Shown piece by piece: positions 1 through 9,379 of a stretch of DNA of 64,000 nt. Location: contig OZ001190.1 in assembly GCA_963921355.3 (NCBI GenBank), forward strand, positions 2,418,001 to 2,482,000, read 5' to 3'. Made by a program: the position numbers and the translations under genes. The notes under the pieces are model-generated. The model was not told the origin of the DNA. It made no database searches and saw nothing but the letters and a program-made list of their open reading frames with translations. The stretch comes from CAWUEZ02 sp963921355. Lineage in GTDB: Bacteria > Pseudomonadota > Alphaproteobacteria > Thalassobaculales > Thalassobaculaceae. Each line of letters begins with the position of its first letter. Position 1 is the stretch's first letter.

Positions 1-1
1 C

Positions 2-511
2 ACGCCGACGGTGTTCGCGGAACTGCCGCGGTTGCTGGAACGGGCCGGACCCGGCGAGGGCGAGGGGGCGATCACCGGCCTGTTCAGCGTCCTGGTCGAG
101 GGCGATGACCACAACGAACCGATATCGGATGCGGTCCGCGGGATCCTGGACGGGCATATCGTGCTGGAGCGCGCGATCGCCGACCGCGGGCGTTATCCCT
201 CGATCAACATCCTGCGTTCAGTGTCGCGAATGCTGCCGGACTGCAACACCGACGATGAGAACGCCCTGATTCGCCGGGCGAGAGCGCTGATGGCAACCTA
301 CGAGGATATGGCCGACATGATCCGCCTCGGGGCCTACCGGCGCGGCAGCGATCCCCAGGTCGATGAGGCGATCCGGTATCACGATGCCCTGGAGACCTTC
401 CTTGGCCAGGACAAGGACGATCGGGCCGATCTGATGGAGGGGTACGGTCAACTGGCCGAGATCCTCGGCGCCGCCGAAGCATCCGAGCCCGAAGAGGCCG
501 AGGCGACCTGA
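2..511 (+). CDS. fliI: Flagellum-specific ATPase FliI, C-terminal part (5' end outside window)
   Basis: This is the C-terminal third (about 169 residues) of FliI, the ATPase that powers and regulates the flagellar type III export apparatus at the cytoplasmic face. The reading frame is open from the first bases, so the gene begins before the window. Visible family features are the stretch TPTVFAELPRLLERAGPG, the segment GAITGLFSVLVEGDD after the catalytic core, and HNEPISDAVRGILDGHIVL with RYPSINILRSVSRMLP, all typical of the FliI/F1-beta C-terminal helical domain. The extreme C-terminus is Glu/Ala rich. fliJ follows 10 bases downstream, the usual fliI-fliJ order. The Walker A motif lies outside the window and cannot be checked. 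Confidence 0.95.
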   Translation, partial: TPTVFAELPRLLERAGPGEGEGAITGLFSVLVEGDDHNEPISDAVRGILDGHIVLERAIADRGRYPSINILRSVSRMLPDCNTDDENALIRRARALMATYEDMADMIRLGAYRRGSDPQVDEAIRYHDALETFLGQDKDDRADLMEGYGQLAEILGAAEASEPEEAEAT

Positions 512-521
512 AAGCTAAGCG

Positions 522-944
522 ATGCGGCCGTTCGATACCCTGATCCGACTGTCGGAGAACGACCTCGACGATAAGCGCAAGAATCTCGCCGCGCTCGAGG
601 ATGTCCTGTCCCGGGCGGTCGCCAGACGGGAAGCCCTGGACGAGGAACTGGCCCAGGAACAGCGCATCGCAGCTGAGGACCCGGCCGCCGCCCGCCTCTA
701 CGGGAGCTATGCCGAACGGGTGATCGAGCGCCGCGAACAGGCCGACGCTGCGCTCGCCGAGGCGACGCGGGCGGTGGAGGAAGCGCGCGAGATCGTGCGG
801 GAAGCCTTCGCCGAGCTTCGACGCTATGAATTGGCCCACGAGCAGCGGCTGGAGAAGCTGCGCCGCGAGCAGGCTGCCAAGGAACAGGTCGAACTCGACG
901 AGATCGCCGGCAACCTGCTGCGCAGCGAGGACGACCGCCTATAG
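522..944 (+). CDS. fliJ: Flagellar export chaperone FliJ
   Basis: This 140-residue protein is almost entirely charged helix with heptad patterning and frequent Arg/Glu/Ala, as expected for FliJ. FliJ is the small antiparallel coiled coil that sits in the FliI hexamer, as gamma does in F1 ATPase, and contacts FlhA. It lies 10 bases after fliI, and the pair is almost certainly co-transcribed. The ATG at 522 gives a length normal for FliJ. Sequence identity within this family is low, so the call rests on length, coiled-coil character and position. The gene ends convergently with the HAD hydrolase gene. Confidence 0.9.
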   Translation: MRPFDTLIRLSENDLDDKRKNLAALEDVLSRAVARREALDEELAQEQRIAAEDPAAARLYGSYAERVIERREQADAALAEATRAVEEAREIVREAFAELRRYELAHEQRLEKLRREQAAKEQVELDEIAGNLLRSEDDRL

Positions 945-968
945 TCGGTGCGGCGCCAGAGCAGCCTT

Positions 969-1685
969 TTAATCCTCCACCAGTTCTGCCAACCGCGTCA
1001 CGATCCGATCGGGACTGGCGGTTGCGCCGGCCGGCAGGCCGTGGCCCGTTGGATCGCGCCAGATCGCGTAGAAGCCGAGGCGTTGCGGGACCGTCACTTT
1101 CCATTCCAGGTTATCGCCGATGATCCAGGTCTCCGCGACCGAGGTTCCGAGTGCGTCCAGGGCGTGGGCATAGGCCTGTTCCTCAGGCTTGCCGAAGCCG
1201 ACCTCGCCTTCGATCTGAACATGGTCGAAGTGCCGGGCAAGATCGAAGCGGTCGACCTTCGATCGCTGCTCTTCGGCATTGCCGTTGGTGATCAGGCCGA
1301 GCACGACGCCCCGTGCCCGCAGTTCCAGAAGCGTGTCCACCGCATCGGGGAACAGTCTGGTATCGCGGGTGCGCTGGACCGTGAAGTGAGCCGCGATCCG
1401 GTCCACCAGATCGTCGTCAACGGCGCGGCCGAGGCCTTCGAAAGCCTCGGAGACGATCCGCTGCCTGGCATTGACGATGTCCATGCGGCCTTGCTTGTGG
1501 CGCGCCGGATCGGACCAGAACCACTTGGCTGCGCTGTGGATGGCGGCGGCGATGGCCGGAACGTCGAAATCACCGGGCCGCCCATCCAGGGTGTCGAGGG
1601 CGCGGGTCCAGGCCTCGCGCGAGTGCAGATGGGCCGAGATCAGCGTGTCGTCCAGGTCGAACAGAATGGCGGTCGGCAGGGCCAT
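969..1685 (-). CDS. HAD-superfamily hydrolase
   Basis: This 238-residue HAD phosphatase-type protein has motif I DLDDTL near the N-terminus (nucleophile and acid/base Asp), motif II LITNGN, the motif III Lys in GFGKPEEQAY, and motif IV IIGDNLEWKV. The cap helices lie between motifs I and II, the subclass I arrangement. Such enzymes dephosphorylate small phosphorylated metabolites, and the substrate cannot be read from the sequence. It starts 37 bases after the stop of the FliK-like gene on the same strand, so it may be the last gene of the fliF operon. A flagellar role is not implied. Confidence 0.85.
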   Translation of the reverse strand: MALPTAILFDLDDTLISAHLHSREAWTRALDTLDGRPGDFDVPAIAAAIHSAAKWFWSDPARHKQGRMDIVNARQRIVSEAFEGLGRAVDDDLVDRIAAHFTVQRTRDTRLFPDAVDTLLELRARGVVLGLITNGNAEEQRSKVDRFDLARHFDHVQIEGEVGFGKPEEQAYAHALDALGTSVAETWIIGDNLEWKVTVPQRLGFYAIWRDPTGHGLPAGATASPDRIVTRLAELVED

Positions 1686-1721
1686 GGGATGCGTCCAGAG
1701 GTTTGTGCGGAGGTGGTGCGA

Positions 1722-3899
1722 TCAGGCGAACAGGGAAGCCGTGTCTCCGGCATCGCCTGCCGCAAGCTCGGCAACGGGCAGGGGCGGCAGCACCGGCGTC
1801 GCCCGGAAGGAGAGCCGTCCGGTGATTCCGGTGCGGTCCAATGTATCGTCGAAAAGTGCCGCGATGTCATGGCGCATCACCGGCGGCAACGGCCGGGTTG
1901 TCCGGATCAGCAGGTCCACGAGATCGCCGCGCACGATCCCGTCGAGTCTGAAGGGGCCGAGTTCCGACAGGTCCAGGTCCACCAGGAAAGCGGTCCCGTC
2001 CTGGTTGCCGTCTCGGCCGTCGCCTTCGCGCCGGCGGCGACGGGTCAGCAGGCGGATCGGGCGCCGTTCGTCGCCGACCACGGGAATCAGATAGGCCCGC
2101 CATCCGGATTCATTCGGCTCGGCGGCCCGCTGCAGCGTCTGAAAGTCCTCGGCCAGGGTCGATAGAAGGCCGCCTCGCCCGGCGGCCTCCAGGGCGCGGG
2201 TCGCATCCTGGCCGAACCAGGAGCGCAGGTCGCCGCCCTTGAGGGCGGTCATAAAGAACAGCATGGCCGCGGTCAGCTGGGGGTTCGGGCGGACCAGGGC
2301 CTGGGTGATCTGAGCCGCCGCCTGAGGGCCGATTGCTTCCTGCAGTGCCCGCACCGCGCCATCCAGCGCCGGCCATTCGCGCGCCAGTACCGTGAGCGGC
2401 GCTGCGCGCTCGGCGGTCGGAAGCTCTCCGACACGGCTGGCGAGCACGTCGAGGGCGACCCGGTCGCCGATCCGCAACTCGCTGGCGGCGTCGACCGCCA
2501 GATGCCCGAAGGGGGTGGCAATGACCGGGCGTCCCGATTGACTGATGCCGGCAACCGTACCGTTCAGCACAGCGGTGGTTCCGGCGTTCTGCGGGTTGTT
2601 GGGCTGCGCGCCGACGAACCGCGCCGCTTCTCCACCGGTCGCAAGCACCCGGACGGTGACCACTGCCCCGATGGGCAATTGCGGGCCGGTACCGCCACCC
2701 GCGCCGGCTGTCGGACCGGCCACGGCGGCGAGGCCGGCGCCGGCCAGCACCGTTGTCGCGCCCGCCGGGCCAGTTGCCGGAATGACGCCTGGCGTCGCTG
2801 GTGTGGACGCCGCCTGGGTGGCGGAAGCAGCGGGCGTGCCCGATGGCGGCGGTGGGGATGCCGGCCGTGCCGCGGGCGTTCCGGTCCCGGTCTGCGTCGG
2901 TGTCTCCGGCCGGCCGGTCAGCTGCAGCGCGGATCGGTACGCCGACTGTGCGGTCTGCGGATTGGTCGCTGGCGGTGATGCGGGCGGCTGGGTTGTCGGC
3001 TGGGGTGGCGGCTGGGTCTGTGCAGCGGGCGAAGTACCGGAACCGCTGGCAGGCGCGGGCGCTGGTCCGGCGTTGGTTGGGGACTGTGACACGGCAGGGG
3101 TCGCGGGACCCGGTGTTGGCGCCGTCGGTACAGCGCCCTGACCCGCGACGCTCGGGGTTGGCGCACCCTGGACCTGGGGCGCCGGCCCCGCTCCTGGGAG
3201 CGCTCCGGGCGCCGGCGTCGCGCCAGGGACCGCCGCGGGGGTTGCGGCAGATGCGGCGGCGGGTGCGGCGGCTGGTGCGGTGGCTGGGGAGGCAGGCGAG
3301 GGCCCGGGAACTGAAACCGCCTGAACGATACGCCCGACCGTCAGCGGAACCGTTGGAGGGGGCACACTGGTGCCCGTCGCCACGGCTGGTGCGGACCCGG
3401 ACGGCGTGGCCGCTGGCGGCGCGGTCTGCGGCGCGCGAACGGTCAACACCAGTTGGGGCGGTGTCGCCGCCGGATTGCGCACCTCCACGCTGACACGGGT
3501 GCCAACCTGCAGGCTTTCGGCGACCTGGGCGCGTGAGACGGTCAGTCTGACATTGCCCTGAGCTGTCCGCACCGTAACGCTGCCATCTGTGTTGCGGGCC
3601 ACCGCTTCACCCTCGACCCGGGTGCCCACAGGCGCGCGCGCCAGATCGGGTGGCAGGGCGCGTTCGGCGACGGCCGGCGAACTGACCTGGGCGCCGCCGG
3701 TCTGCGCTCCGGCCTGCTGTCCGGCCTGCGCCTGTCCTGGTTGAGAGGGCCCCGCTTGAGAGGCCCCCGTTTGAGAGGGCGGTGATCCGGCGGGTCCGCC
3801 GGCGGTGTTCGATGTCGTGGGGGTGGGTGTCGGTTGGGCGGGCGCTCCGGCCGATCCTGCCGGTGGCCGGGGAGGCGGTGCCGCAGCCCCGTCGCTCAT
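1722..3899 (-). CDS. Large Pro/Ala-rich FliK-like protein
   Basis: This 725-residue protein's first roughly 400 residues are low-complexity Pro/Ala/Thr/Gln/Gly, interrupted by a short beta-rich segment near residues 90-155 (RVEGEAVARNTDGSVTVRT). The C-terminal 130 residues form a folded-looking domain with LDLSELGPFRLDGIVRGD followed by a helix and TGITGRLSFRA. This resembles the FliK hook-length-control C-terminal domain (LxxxELGxVxLxGxV, then a helix, then GLxGxLxF). Its ATG overlaps the flhG stop (ATGA), so it is translationally coupled to flhF-flhG. A bona fide fliK is also present at 17984-19843, so this is a second, diverged FliK-type protein. Its function is unknown; a substrate-switch or ruler-like role is inference. 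Confidence 0.75.
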   Translation of the reverse strand: MSDGAAAPPPRPPAGSAGAPAQPTPTPTTSNTAGGPAGSPPSQTGASQAGPSQPGQAQAGQQAGAQTGGAQVSSPAVAERALPPDLARAPVGTRVEGEAVARNTDGSVTVRTAQGNVRLTVSRAQVAESLQVGTRVSVEVRNPAATPPQLVLTVRAPQTAPPAATPSGSAPAVATGTSVPPPTVPLTVGRIVQAVSVPGPSPASPATAPAAAPAAASAATPAAVPGATPAPGALPGAGPAPQVQGAPTPSVAGQGAVPTAPTPGPATPAVSQSPTNAGPAPAPASGSGTSPAAQTQPPPQPTTQPPASPPATNPQTAQSAYRSALQLTGRPETPTQTGTGTPAARPASPPPPSGTPAASATQAASTPATPGVIPATGPAGATTVLAGAGLAAVAGPTAGAGGGTGPQLPIGAVVTVRVLATGGEAARFVGAQPNNPQNAGTTAVLNGTVAGISQSGRPVIATPFGHLAVDAASELRIGDRVALDVLASRVGELPTAERAAPLTVLAREWPALDGAVRALQEAIGPQAAAQITQALVRPNPQLTAAMLFFMTALKGGDLRSWFGQDATRALEAAGRGGLLSTLAEDFQTLQRAAEPNESGWRAYLIPVVGDERRPIRLLTRRRRREGDGRDGNQDGTAFLVDLDLSELGPFRLDGIVRGDLVDLLIRTTRPLPPVMRHDIAALFDDTLDRTGITGRLSFRATPVLPPLPVAELAAGDAGDTASLFA

Positions 3900-4720
3900 G
3901 CCTCTTCGCGCGAACGCATCAGTTCGTCGGCGATGCGCTCCACATCCTTCGCGGCGTCCGATCCGGGAGAGCGGGTCAGCAGCGGGGTCTGGTTGCGGAT
4001 CGCCTCGGCGACCTTGCGGTCTCGTCGGACAATGCCGGCGAGCGGTGGCGTGACGCTCAGGAAACTCTCGCAGGCTTTACGAAGCGTCTCGTAGGTCCGC
4101 AGACCCTCTCCGCGACTCTCGGCAGCGTTCACGACCACCCTCATATCGGCGCTGGTATCGGCGCCGAGGACGACCTTGATGAAGGCATAGGCGTCGGTCA
4201 GTGACGTGGGTTCCGGTGTGGTCACGACCAGACACGTGCCGGCCCGAGCCGCCAGCATGCGGACCGTGCGGTCAAGACCGGCTCCCAAATCCATTACGAC
4301 GCCGTCATAGGCAGCACACAGCCGAACCAGGTCGGTGCCCAAGCCGGCCAGACGGTTCGACGGCAACTGGGCCAGATTGCCCGAGCCCGACCGCCCGGCG
4401 ATGATGTCGAAGCCACCATCGTCATAGCGAACCTTCGCCTGCGACAGCGTCAGTCGTCCTGATAGCACGCCGCCCAGATCGCGTTGCGGCATCAGGCCGA
4501 GCTGGATATCCACGTTCGCCAGGCCCAGATCGGCGTCGAACAGCATGACCTTGTGCTGCATCCGCGACAGGGCGTGGCAGAGCGTCACCGAGAACCAGGT
4601 CTTGCCGACACCGCCCTTGCCCGATGCAACCGCGATCAGGTTGTCGGCTTTGGGGAGTTTGCTACCCGAAGCAGCCGGAGCGTCTGTAGGAGCCATAACA
4701 GGTCCTTTCGGGGGCGTCAT
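3896..4720 (-). CDS. flhG: MinD/ParA-type ATPase FlhG (FleN/YlxH)
   Basis: This 274-residue MinD-like ATPase has the deviant Walker A GKGGVGKT near residue 34, LFDADLGLANVDIQLGL (Walker A' and switch region) and VVMDLGAGLD. FlhG works with the GTPase FlhF to set flagellar number and place. The start at 4720 overlaps the flhF stop as ATGA. An alternative ATG eight codons inside (4696) has a better ribosome site (GAAAGGA), so the exact start is uncertain. The next gene downstream overlaps its stop in the same way, which indicates tight coupling of flhF, flhG and the FliK-like gene. Confidence 0.93.
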   Translation of the reverse strand: MTPPKGPVMAPTDAPAASGSKLPKADNLIAVASGKGGVGKTWFSVTLCHALSRMQHKVMLFDADLGLANVDIQLGLMPQRDLGGVLSGRLTLSQAKVRYDDGGFDIIAGRSGSGNLAQLPSNRLAGLGTDLVRLCAAYDGVVMDLGAGLDRTVRMLAARAGTCLVVTTPEPTSLTDAYAFIKVVLGADTSADMRVVVNAAESRGEGLRTYETLRKACESFLSVTPPLAGIVRRDRKVAEAIRNQTPLLTRSPGSDAAKDVERIADELMRSREEA

Positions 4721-5676
4721 TCAGCCGCCTCTTCGCGAGTTGAGTGAGAATTAGGAAGCAAGAGTCGCGCCAAAGATACCGGGTTCAGTGGTCCAAGCCC
4801 GTCGGCGACGCTGGCACCGATGCCGACCTCGGCAAAGGTGAAGCGGCCGGCATCGACGGCGGCGAGCACGCTCCCCAGGCGTTTGGCGATATCCAGACGC
4901 GTGGCAATCAGCCGGCGGGCGCCGATCCGGGCATAGGCCTTCGCCTGATCGATGGCATCGAGCGGATCGCTGCCGGCCGCCATCACCAGGACGATCTCCG
5001 CGTCGATGTCCTTGAGCAGGTTGCGCTGGGCCGCCAGGTCGTCCTCGTCGAAGGGGTTGCCGCCGGCGCAGTCGATCAACGTCAACGCGGCGTTGGCCCC
5101 GCCGTTGACTGCGTCGCGCAGTTCCTCGGCGGTTCCGGCGGACTGCAGGTCGACCTTCAGCAGCCGCGTGAAGGCCGCGAGCTGTTCAAAGCCGCCGGCT
5201 CGCACCGTGTCGGTGGTAATGACGTTGAGCCGTTCCTTCTTCATCACGTGTCGGGTGGCAAGCTTCGCCGTGGTGACGGTCTTGCCGGCGCCCGGCAATC
5301 CGACCAGGACGATCGGGCGCGTCCCGGAAACCGGCAGTGGCTGGAAGCGGAAATGCTGATCGAGGGCTCCGGCCAGCGCGAGCTTGGCATCATCGGCGTC
5401 CAGCGCCGCCGCGATCCGGGTCAGTTTGTCGGAAAGTTCGGCCGGCACGTTGTGATGGGAGAGGGCTTCGACGATTTCATCGATCGGATCGATCTGGTCG
5501 TCGTCGTATTCCCAGGCATCGTCCTCTTCGAGGGTCTCGATCGCGGCGGTTAGGCGCACACCGAGTCCAGATTCTCCCTTCTGGGTGGACACGATGATCG
5601 CATCCGGACCCAGATGGGTTTTGACCAGTTGCATGGCCTCGTTCATCGACGGAGCGGTAAACGTCTTAAGCCGCAT
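4717..5676 (-). CDS. flhF: Flagellar SRP-type GTPase FlhF
   Basis: This 319-residue protein starts with the FlhF signature MRLKTFTAPSMNEAMQLVK. It has a central acidic stretch, then an SRP GTPase core: G1 GLPGAGKTVTTAKLA, the TTDTVRAGG box and DCAGGNP for the G3 region. FlhF positions the first flagellar basal-body components at the pole in polar flagellates. It is shorter than gammaproteobacterial FlhF, mostly in the linker before the GTPase domain. It lies 49 bases downstream of flhA and overlaps flhG. Confidence 0.93.
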   Translation of the reverse strand: MRLKTFTAPSMNEAMQLVKTHLGPDAIIVSTQKGESGLGVRLTAAIETLEEDDAWEYDDDQIDPIDEIVEALSHHNVPAELSDKLTRIAAALDADDAKLALAGALDQHFRFQPLPVSGTRPIVLVGLPGAGKTVTTAKLATRHVMKKERLNVITTDTVRAGGFEQLAAFTRLLKVDLQSAGTAEELRDAVNGGANAALTLIDCAGGNPFDEDDLAAQRNLLKDIDAEIVLVMAAGSDPLDAIDQAKAYARIGARRLIATRLDIAKRLGSVLAAVDAGRFTFAEVGIGASVADGLGPLNPVSLARLLLPNSHSTREEAAE

Positions 5677-5725
5677 GCTCTAACCGGTGCTCCGAATCCG
5701 CGACGATCGTCATTCTCCCACCAAC

Positions 5726-7852
5726 CTAGATCTGACCCAGCGTGCGGATCTTCGCCTTCGGGTGAACCTCGTTCTGCGACATTATCACGGTCTGCGGCCG
5801 GAACCGCTCGATGATTGAACGCACATAGGGCCGGATTGCAGGCGATGTCAGCAAGGCCGGCTGTTCGCCCATAGCGGTGTACTTGTCGAACTGGTGGCGC
5901 ACGTTGGTGATGAACTGCTGCAACTGGCTCGGCGGCATCGAGAGCTGGCGGTCGTCGCCGGTCCCGATCAGGGACTCAATGAACGCCTGTTCCCACTCGG
6001 GCGACAGTGAAACCAGGGGAATCACTCCGTCCGGCCCGGCCTGTGCCTCGCTGATCTGGCGCGCCAGGCGCGAGCGCACATGTTCGGTGATGGTGGAGAC
6101 GTTGCGGCTGTAGCCGGCCGCTTCGCCCACACCCTCGAGGATGGTCGGCAGGTCGCGGATCGATACCCGCTCGGTCAGCAGGCTCTGCAGAACCCGCTGC
6201 AGGCCTCCGAGCGAGATCTGGCTCGGGATAATGTCGGCGACCAGTTTCTGGTGGGTGTCGGCCAACTCGTCCAGCAGCTTCTGAGTCTCGCCATAGGACA
6301 GCAGTTCGGACATGTGGTCGCGGATGGTCTCCGTGAGGTGGGTCGTGATCACGGTGGCTGGATCGACCACCGTGTAGCCCTTGAACAGGGCCTCTTCACG
6401 GTGCTCCGGCGCGACCCACATGGCCGGCAGGCCGAAGGTTGGCTCGCGTGTCGCCGTTCCAGGCAGATCGATCTGTCCGCCGCTCGGGTCCATGACGAGC
6501 TGGCGGTTGGGCCGGAGCTCGCCGTCACCGACCTGGATCTCCTTGATCCGGATGACATAGGCGTTGGCGCCGAGCTGCAGGTTATCCTGGATCCGCACCT
6601 GCGGCATGATGAAGCCGCTTTCCGCCGCCAACTGACGGCGCAGCGCCTTGATCTGTTCCGTCAACCGGTGACCGTCGGTGGCATCGTTGATCAGCGGCAG
6701 CAAACCGTAGCCGAGCTCAAGGCGGATCAGGTCAATGTGCAGCGCCGAGGAGATCGGCTCTTCGGGCGGGGGCGCCGCGGCCTCCAGTTCGGCGGCCTCG
6801 ACCTCCTGACGGGCGGCGGTTTCGCCTTGCCGCCACAGGAGATACGCGCCGCCGCCGGTCACCGTGGCGATCAGCAGGAACGGCACGGACGGGATGCCCG
6901 GCAGCGTCGACATGATCACCATCACCGTGGCGCTGAGCGCCAGCGCTTTCGGATAGCCGCCGAGCTGGCCGAACACGGCTTTGTCGGTCGAGCCTTCGGT
7001 TCCGCCCTTGGTGACCAGCATGCCGGCGGCGGTGGAGACGATCAGCGCCGGGATCTGGGTGACCAGCCCGTCGCCGACGGTCAGCACGGTATAGGTGCTT
7101 GCCGCGTCAGAGAAACTCAGGTCGTTCTGGGCCATGCCGATGATCATGCCGCCGATCACGTTGATGACGGTGATCAGCAAGCCGGCAATGGCGTCACCGC
7201 GCACAAACTTGGAGGCGCCATCCATCGAGCCGAAGAAGCTGCTTTCGTTGGTCAGTTCCTCGCGTCGGGTCCGGGCCTCGTCCTCGCTGATCAAGCCGCT
7301 GGACAGATCGGCGTCGATAGCCATCTGCTTGCCGGGCATGGCGTCCAGACTGAAGCGCGCGGATACTTCGGCGATCCGTCCCGATCCCTTGGTGATCACG
7401 ATGAAGTTCACCAGCACGAGGATCGCGAACACGATGACACCGATCACCGGGTTGCCCGACATCATGAAATTGCCGAAGGCTTCGATCACCTGACCCGCGG
7501 CATCGGTTCCGGTGTGGCCTTCGCCCAGGATCAGACGTGTCGATGCCAGGTTCAGCGCCAGGCGCAACATGGTGGCGATCAGCAGAACCGTGGGAAACGC
7601 ACTGAACTGAAGCGGTTTCTCGATGAACAGCACGGTCATCAGGATCAGGACCGAGAACACCAGGCTGATGGCCAGACTGAAGTCCAGCAGCCAGGTGGGC
7701 ATTGGCAGGATCAGAACCGACAGAATGGCGATCACGCCGATGGCGAGCATGAGGTCGCCGCGGCGGGCCGCCTCTGACAGGTTCGTCAGGGTCGGAAACG
7801 AAAAGCCTCCGCCATCGCCGCCGCCGGCGTTCTGACCGGAAGTGTCCGTCAT
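5726..7852 (-). CDS. flhA: Flagellar export gate protein FlhA
   Basis: This 708-residue protein has eight predicted membrane helices in its first half (for example VIAILSVLILPMPTWLLDFS and VLLIATMLRLALNLASTRL), the FHIPEP-type cytoplasmic segment with GRIAEVSARFSLDAMPGKQ, and a large soluble C-terminal domain that docks chaperone-substrate complexes. FlhA forms the nonameric export gate and couples export to proton motive force. It sits between flbD and flhF in the fliF operon. Length and motifs are complete. Confidence 0.97.
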   Translation of the reverse strand: MTDTSGQNAGGGDGGGFSFPTLTNLSEAARRGDLMLAIGVIAILSVLILPMPTWLLDFSLAISLVFSVLILMTVLFIEKPLQFSAFPTVLLIATMLRLALNLASTRLILGEGHTGTDAAGQVIEAFGNFMMSGNPVIGVIVFAILVLVNFIVITKGSGRIAEVSARFSLDAMPGKQMAIDADLSSGLISEDEARTRREELTNESSFFGSMDGASKFVRGDAIAGLLITVINVIGGMIIGMAQNDLSFSDAASTYTVLTVGDGLVTQIPALIVSTAAGMLVTKGGTEGSTDKAVFGQLGGYPKALALSATVMVIMSTLPGIPSVPFLLIATVTGGGAYLLWRQGETAARQEVEAAELEAAAPPPEEPISSALHIDLIRLELGYGLLPLINDATDGHRLTEQIKALRRQLAAESGFIMPQVRIQDNLQLGANAYVIRIKEIQVGDGELRPNRQLVMDPSGGQIDLPGTATREPTFGLPAMWVAPEHREEALFKGYTVVDPATVITTHLTETIRDHMSELLSYGETQKLLDELADTHQKLVADIIPSQISLGGLQRVLQSLLTERVSIRDLPTILEGVGEAAGYSRNVSTITEHVRSRLARQISEAQAGPDGVIPLVSLSPEWEQAFIESLIGTGDDRQLSMPPSQLQQFITNVRHQFDKYTAMGEQPALLTSPAIRPYVRSIIERFRPQTVIMSQNEVHPKAKIRTLGQI

Positions 7853-7890
7853 GGCTCAGTCGACCGCATCGTTGCCCCGGTCTCCCCCCG

Positions 7891-9357
7891 TCAACCCATC
7901 ACCCGGTCGGATTCTCCAGGTGCCGGGACGTCGTAGCCTTCCTCGGCATACTGCTTGACCCTGTTGCGCAGGGTCCGGATCGAGATGCCCAGGATGTTCG
8001 CGGCGTGCGTCCGATTGCCGAGACAGTGCGCCAGCGTGTCGATGATGAGATGCCGCTCGACATCGGCGACCGTGCGACCGACGAGGTTGCCGCCCTCGGC
8101 CTCGGCCGATGCGCCGGCGGGCGCCGCGGTCGGGACAGGGGGTGCGGCAGGCGCTGGGTCCGCAGGCGCAGGTGACGGTGCCTGTGGCACTGGCGCCGGC
8201 GATGCCGCGCGCGCCGCTTCGCCGGCAAACGCCGGCGTCGGTGAGGCGGGCGCCAGCCCTTCGCCGGTCAGGACGATCGCGTCGATGTCGATGGCGTCAC
8301 CATGGGCCAGCAGAACCGCCCGGTGGAGGGTGTTTTCCAGTTCCCGCACGTTGCCGCGCCAGGCATGGCTCTCCAGGCGCGACAGCGCGGCTTCGGTCAG
8401 TTCGCGAGCGGGCAATCCGTTGGCCTCGGCATACTTCTTCGCGAAATGGCTGGCCAGTGCCCGGATGTCCCCGGGGCGATCGCGCAGCGCGGGAAGCTGG
8501 AGATTGAACACATTGAGCCGGAAATACAGATCCTCGCGGAAATGTCCGTCCTGGACATGGCGTTCCAGGTCCCGGTTCGATGTCGCCACCAGCCGGATGT
8601 CGACCTTGACAGGCTGGCTGCCGCCGACGCGGTCGATCTCCCGCTCCTGGATCGCGCGCAGCAGTTTGGCCTGCAGGCGGATATCCATCTCGCTGATCTC
8701 GTCGAGCAGCAGGGTTCCGCCGTTGGCCTCTTCGAACTTACCGATCCGCCGCGCCACCGCGCCGGTGAACGCGCCCTTTTCGTGGCCGAACAGTTCGGAT
8801 TCCAACAGGTTGTCCGGGATTGCGGCACAGTTGACCGAGACGAATTTCTCGTTCACTCGCCTGGACTTGGAGTGAACGTAGCGGGCCAGAACCTCCTTAC
8901 CGGTTCCCGATTCACCGGTGATCAGGACGCTGGCATCGGACGGTGCGATCTGATCAGCCAGTTTGAGGACACCGGCCATGATCGGATCCCGGAAGATCAC
9001 GGATGTCTGTTCCTCGGCGACGGCGGCCAGCACGGCTGCAATCAACTCTGCGTCCGGCGGCAACGGGATGTACTCCTTGGCCCCGGCGCGAATGGCGGCG
9101 ACCGCCGTGTCGGGGTCGGACTGCACGCCGCAGGCGACAATCGGCGTGTTGATCCGCTCCTGCTTCATCTGCTTCAGCATCTTGGCGACGGGCTGGCGCA
9201 CGTCGACCATGGCGAGGTCGGCACCCGGTCCCTCGCGCAGGATCTTCAGGCCGGCTTCGATGTCGTCGACATGGCTGACCTTGGCACCGCGCTGAAGCGC
9301 GATCTGCCCAGCCGCACTGATGTGACCTTCCAGGGTTCCGACGATCAAAAGACGCAT
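7891..9357 (-). CDS. flbD: Sigma-54-dependent flagellar regulator FlbD
   Basis: This 488-residue enhancer-binding protein has three parts. The N-terminal receiver-like domain keeps the acceptor-position Asp (D52) but lacks the usual acidic pair after beta-1 (IVGTLEGH), an atypical receiver. The AAA+ domain has Walker A GESGTGKE, the sigma-54 contact loop GAFTGA and GGTLLLDEI. A Pro/Ala linker then leads to a Fis-type helix-turn-helix (HAANILGISIRTLRNRVKQY). In Caulobacter FlbD activates class III/IV sigma-54 promoters and represses fliF, with FliX as partner. fliX is at 35098, and seven good -24/-12 promoters lie in this window, so FlbD very likely serves them. Its position between the motA-like gene and flhA is close to the Caulobacter fliF operon order. 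Confidence 0.93.
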   Translation of the reverse strand: MRLLIVGTLEGHISAAGQIALQRGAKVSHVDDIEAGLKILREGPGADLAMVDVRQPVAKMLKQMKQERINTPIVACGVQSDPDTAVAAIRAGAKEYIPLPPDAELIAAVLAAVAEEQTSVIFRDPIMAGVLKLADQIAPSDASVLITGESGTGKEVLARYVHSKSRRVNEKFVSVNCAAIPDNLLESELFGHEKGAFTGAVARRIGKFEEANGGTLLLDEISEMDIRLQAKLLRAIQEREIDRVGGSQPVKVDIRLVATSNRDLERHVQDGHFREDLYFRLNVFNLQLPALRDRPGDIRALASHFAKKYAEANGLPARELTEAALSRLESHAWRGNVRELENTLHRAVLLAHGDAIDIDAIVLTGEGLAPASPTPAFAGEAARAASPAPVPQAPSPAPADPAPAAPPVPTAAPAGASAEAEGGNLVGRTVADVERHLIIDTLAHCLGNRTHAANILGISIRTLRNRVKQYAEEGYDVPAPGESDRVMG

Positions 9358-9379
9358 TCGGTCGCTCCGCTCGCTTGGG

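Noticed and set aside
948..2165. Open frame of 405 codons on the plus strand across the HAD gene and FliK-like gene
   Set aside because: It spans two well-supported minus-strand genes and their gap and has no domain signal.
6080..7777. Long open frame (565 codons) antisense to flhA
   Set aside because: It mirrors flhA codon structure in a GC-rich gene, has no recognisable domain and is rich in His/Gln/Arg, typical of an antisense shadow.
8215..8245. GCCGGC-AAAC-GCCGGC palindrome resembling an FlbD site
   Set aside because: It lies inside the Ala/Pro-rich linker of flbD, its spacing differs from the other sites, and codon bias explains it.
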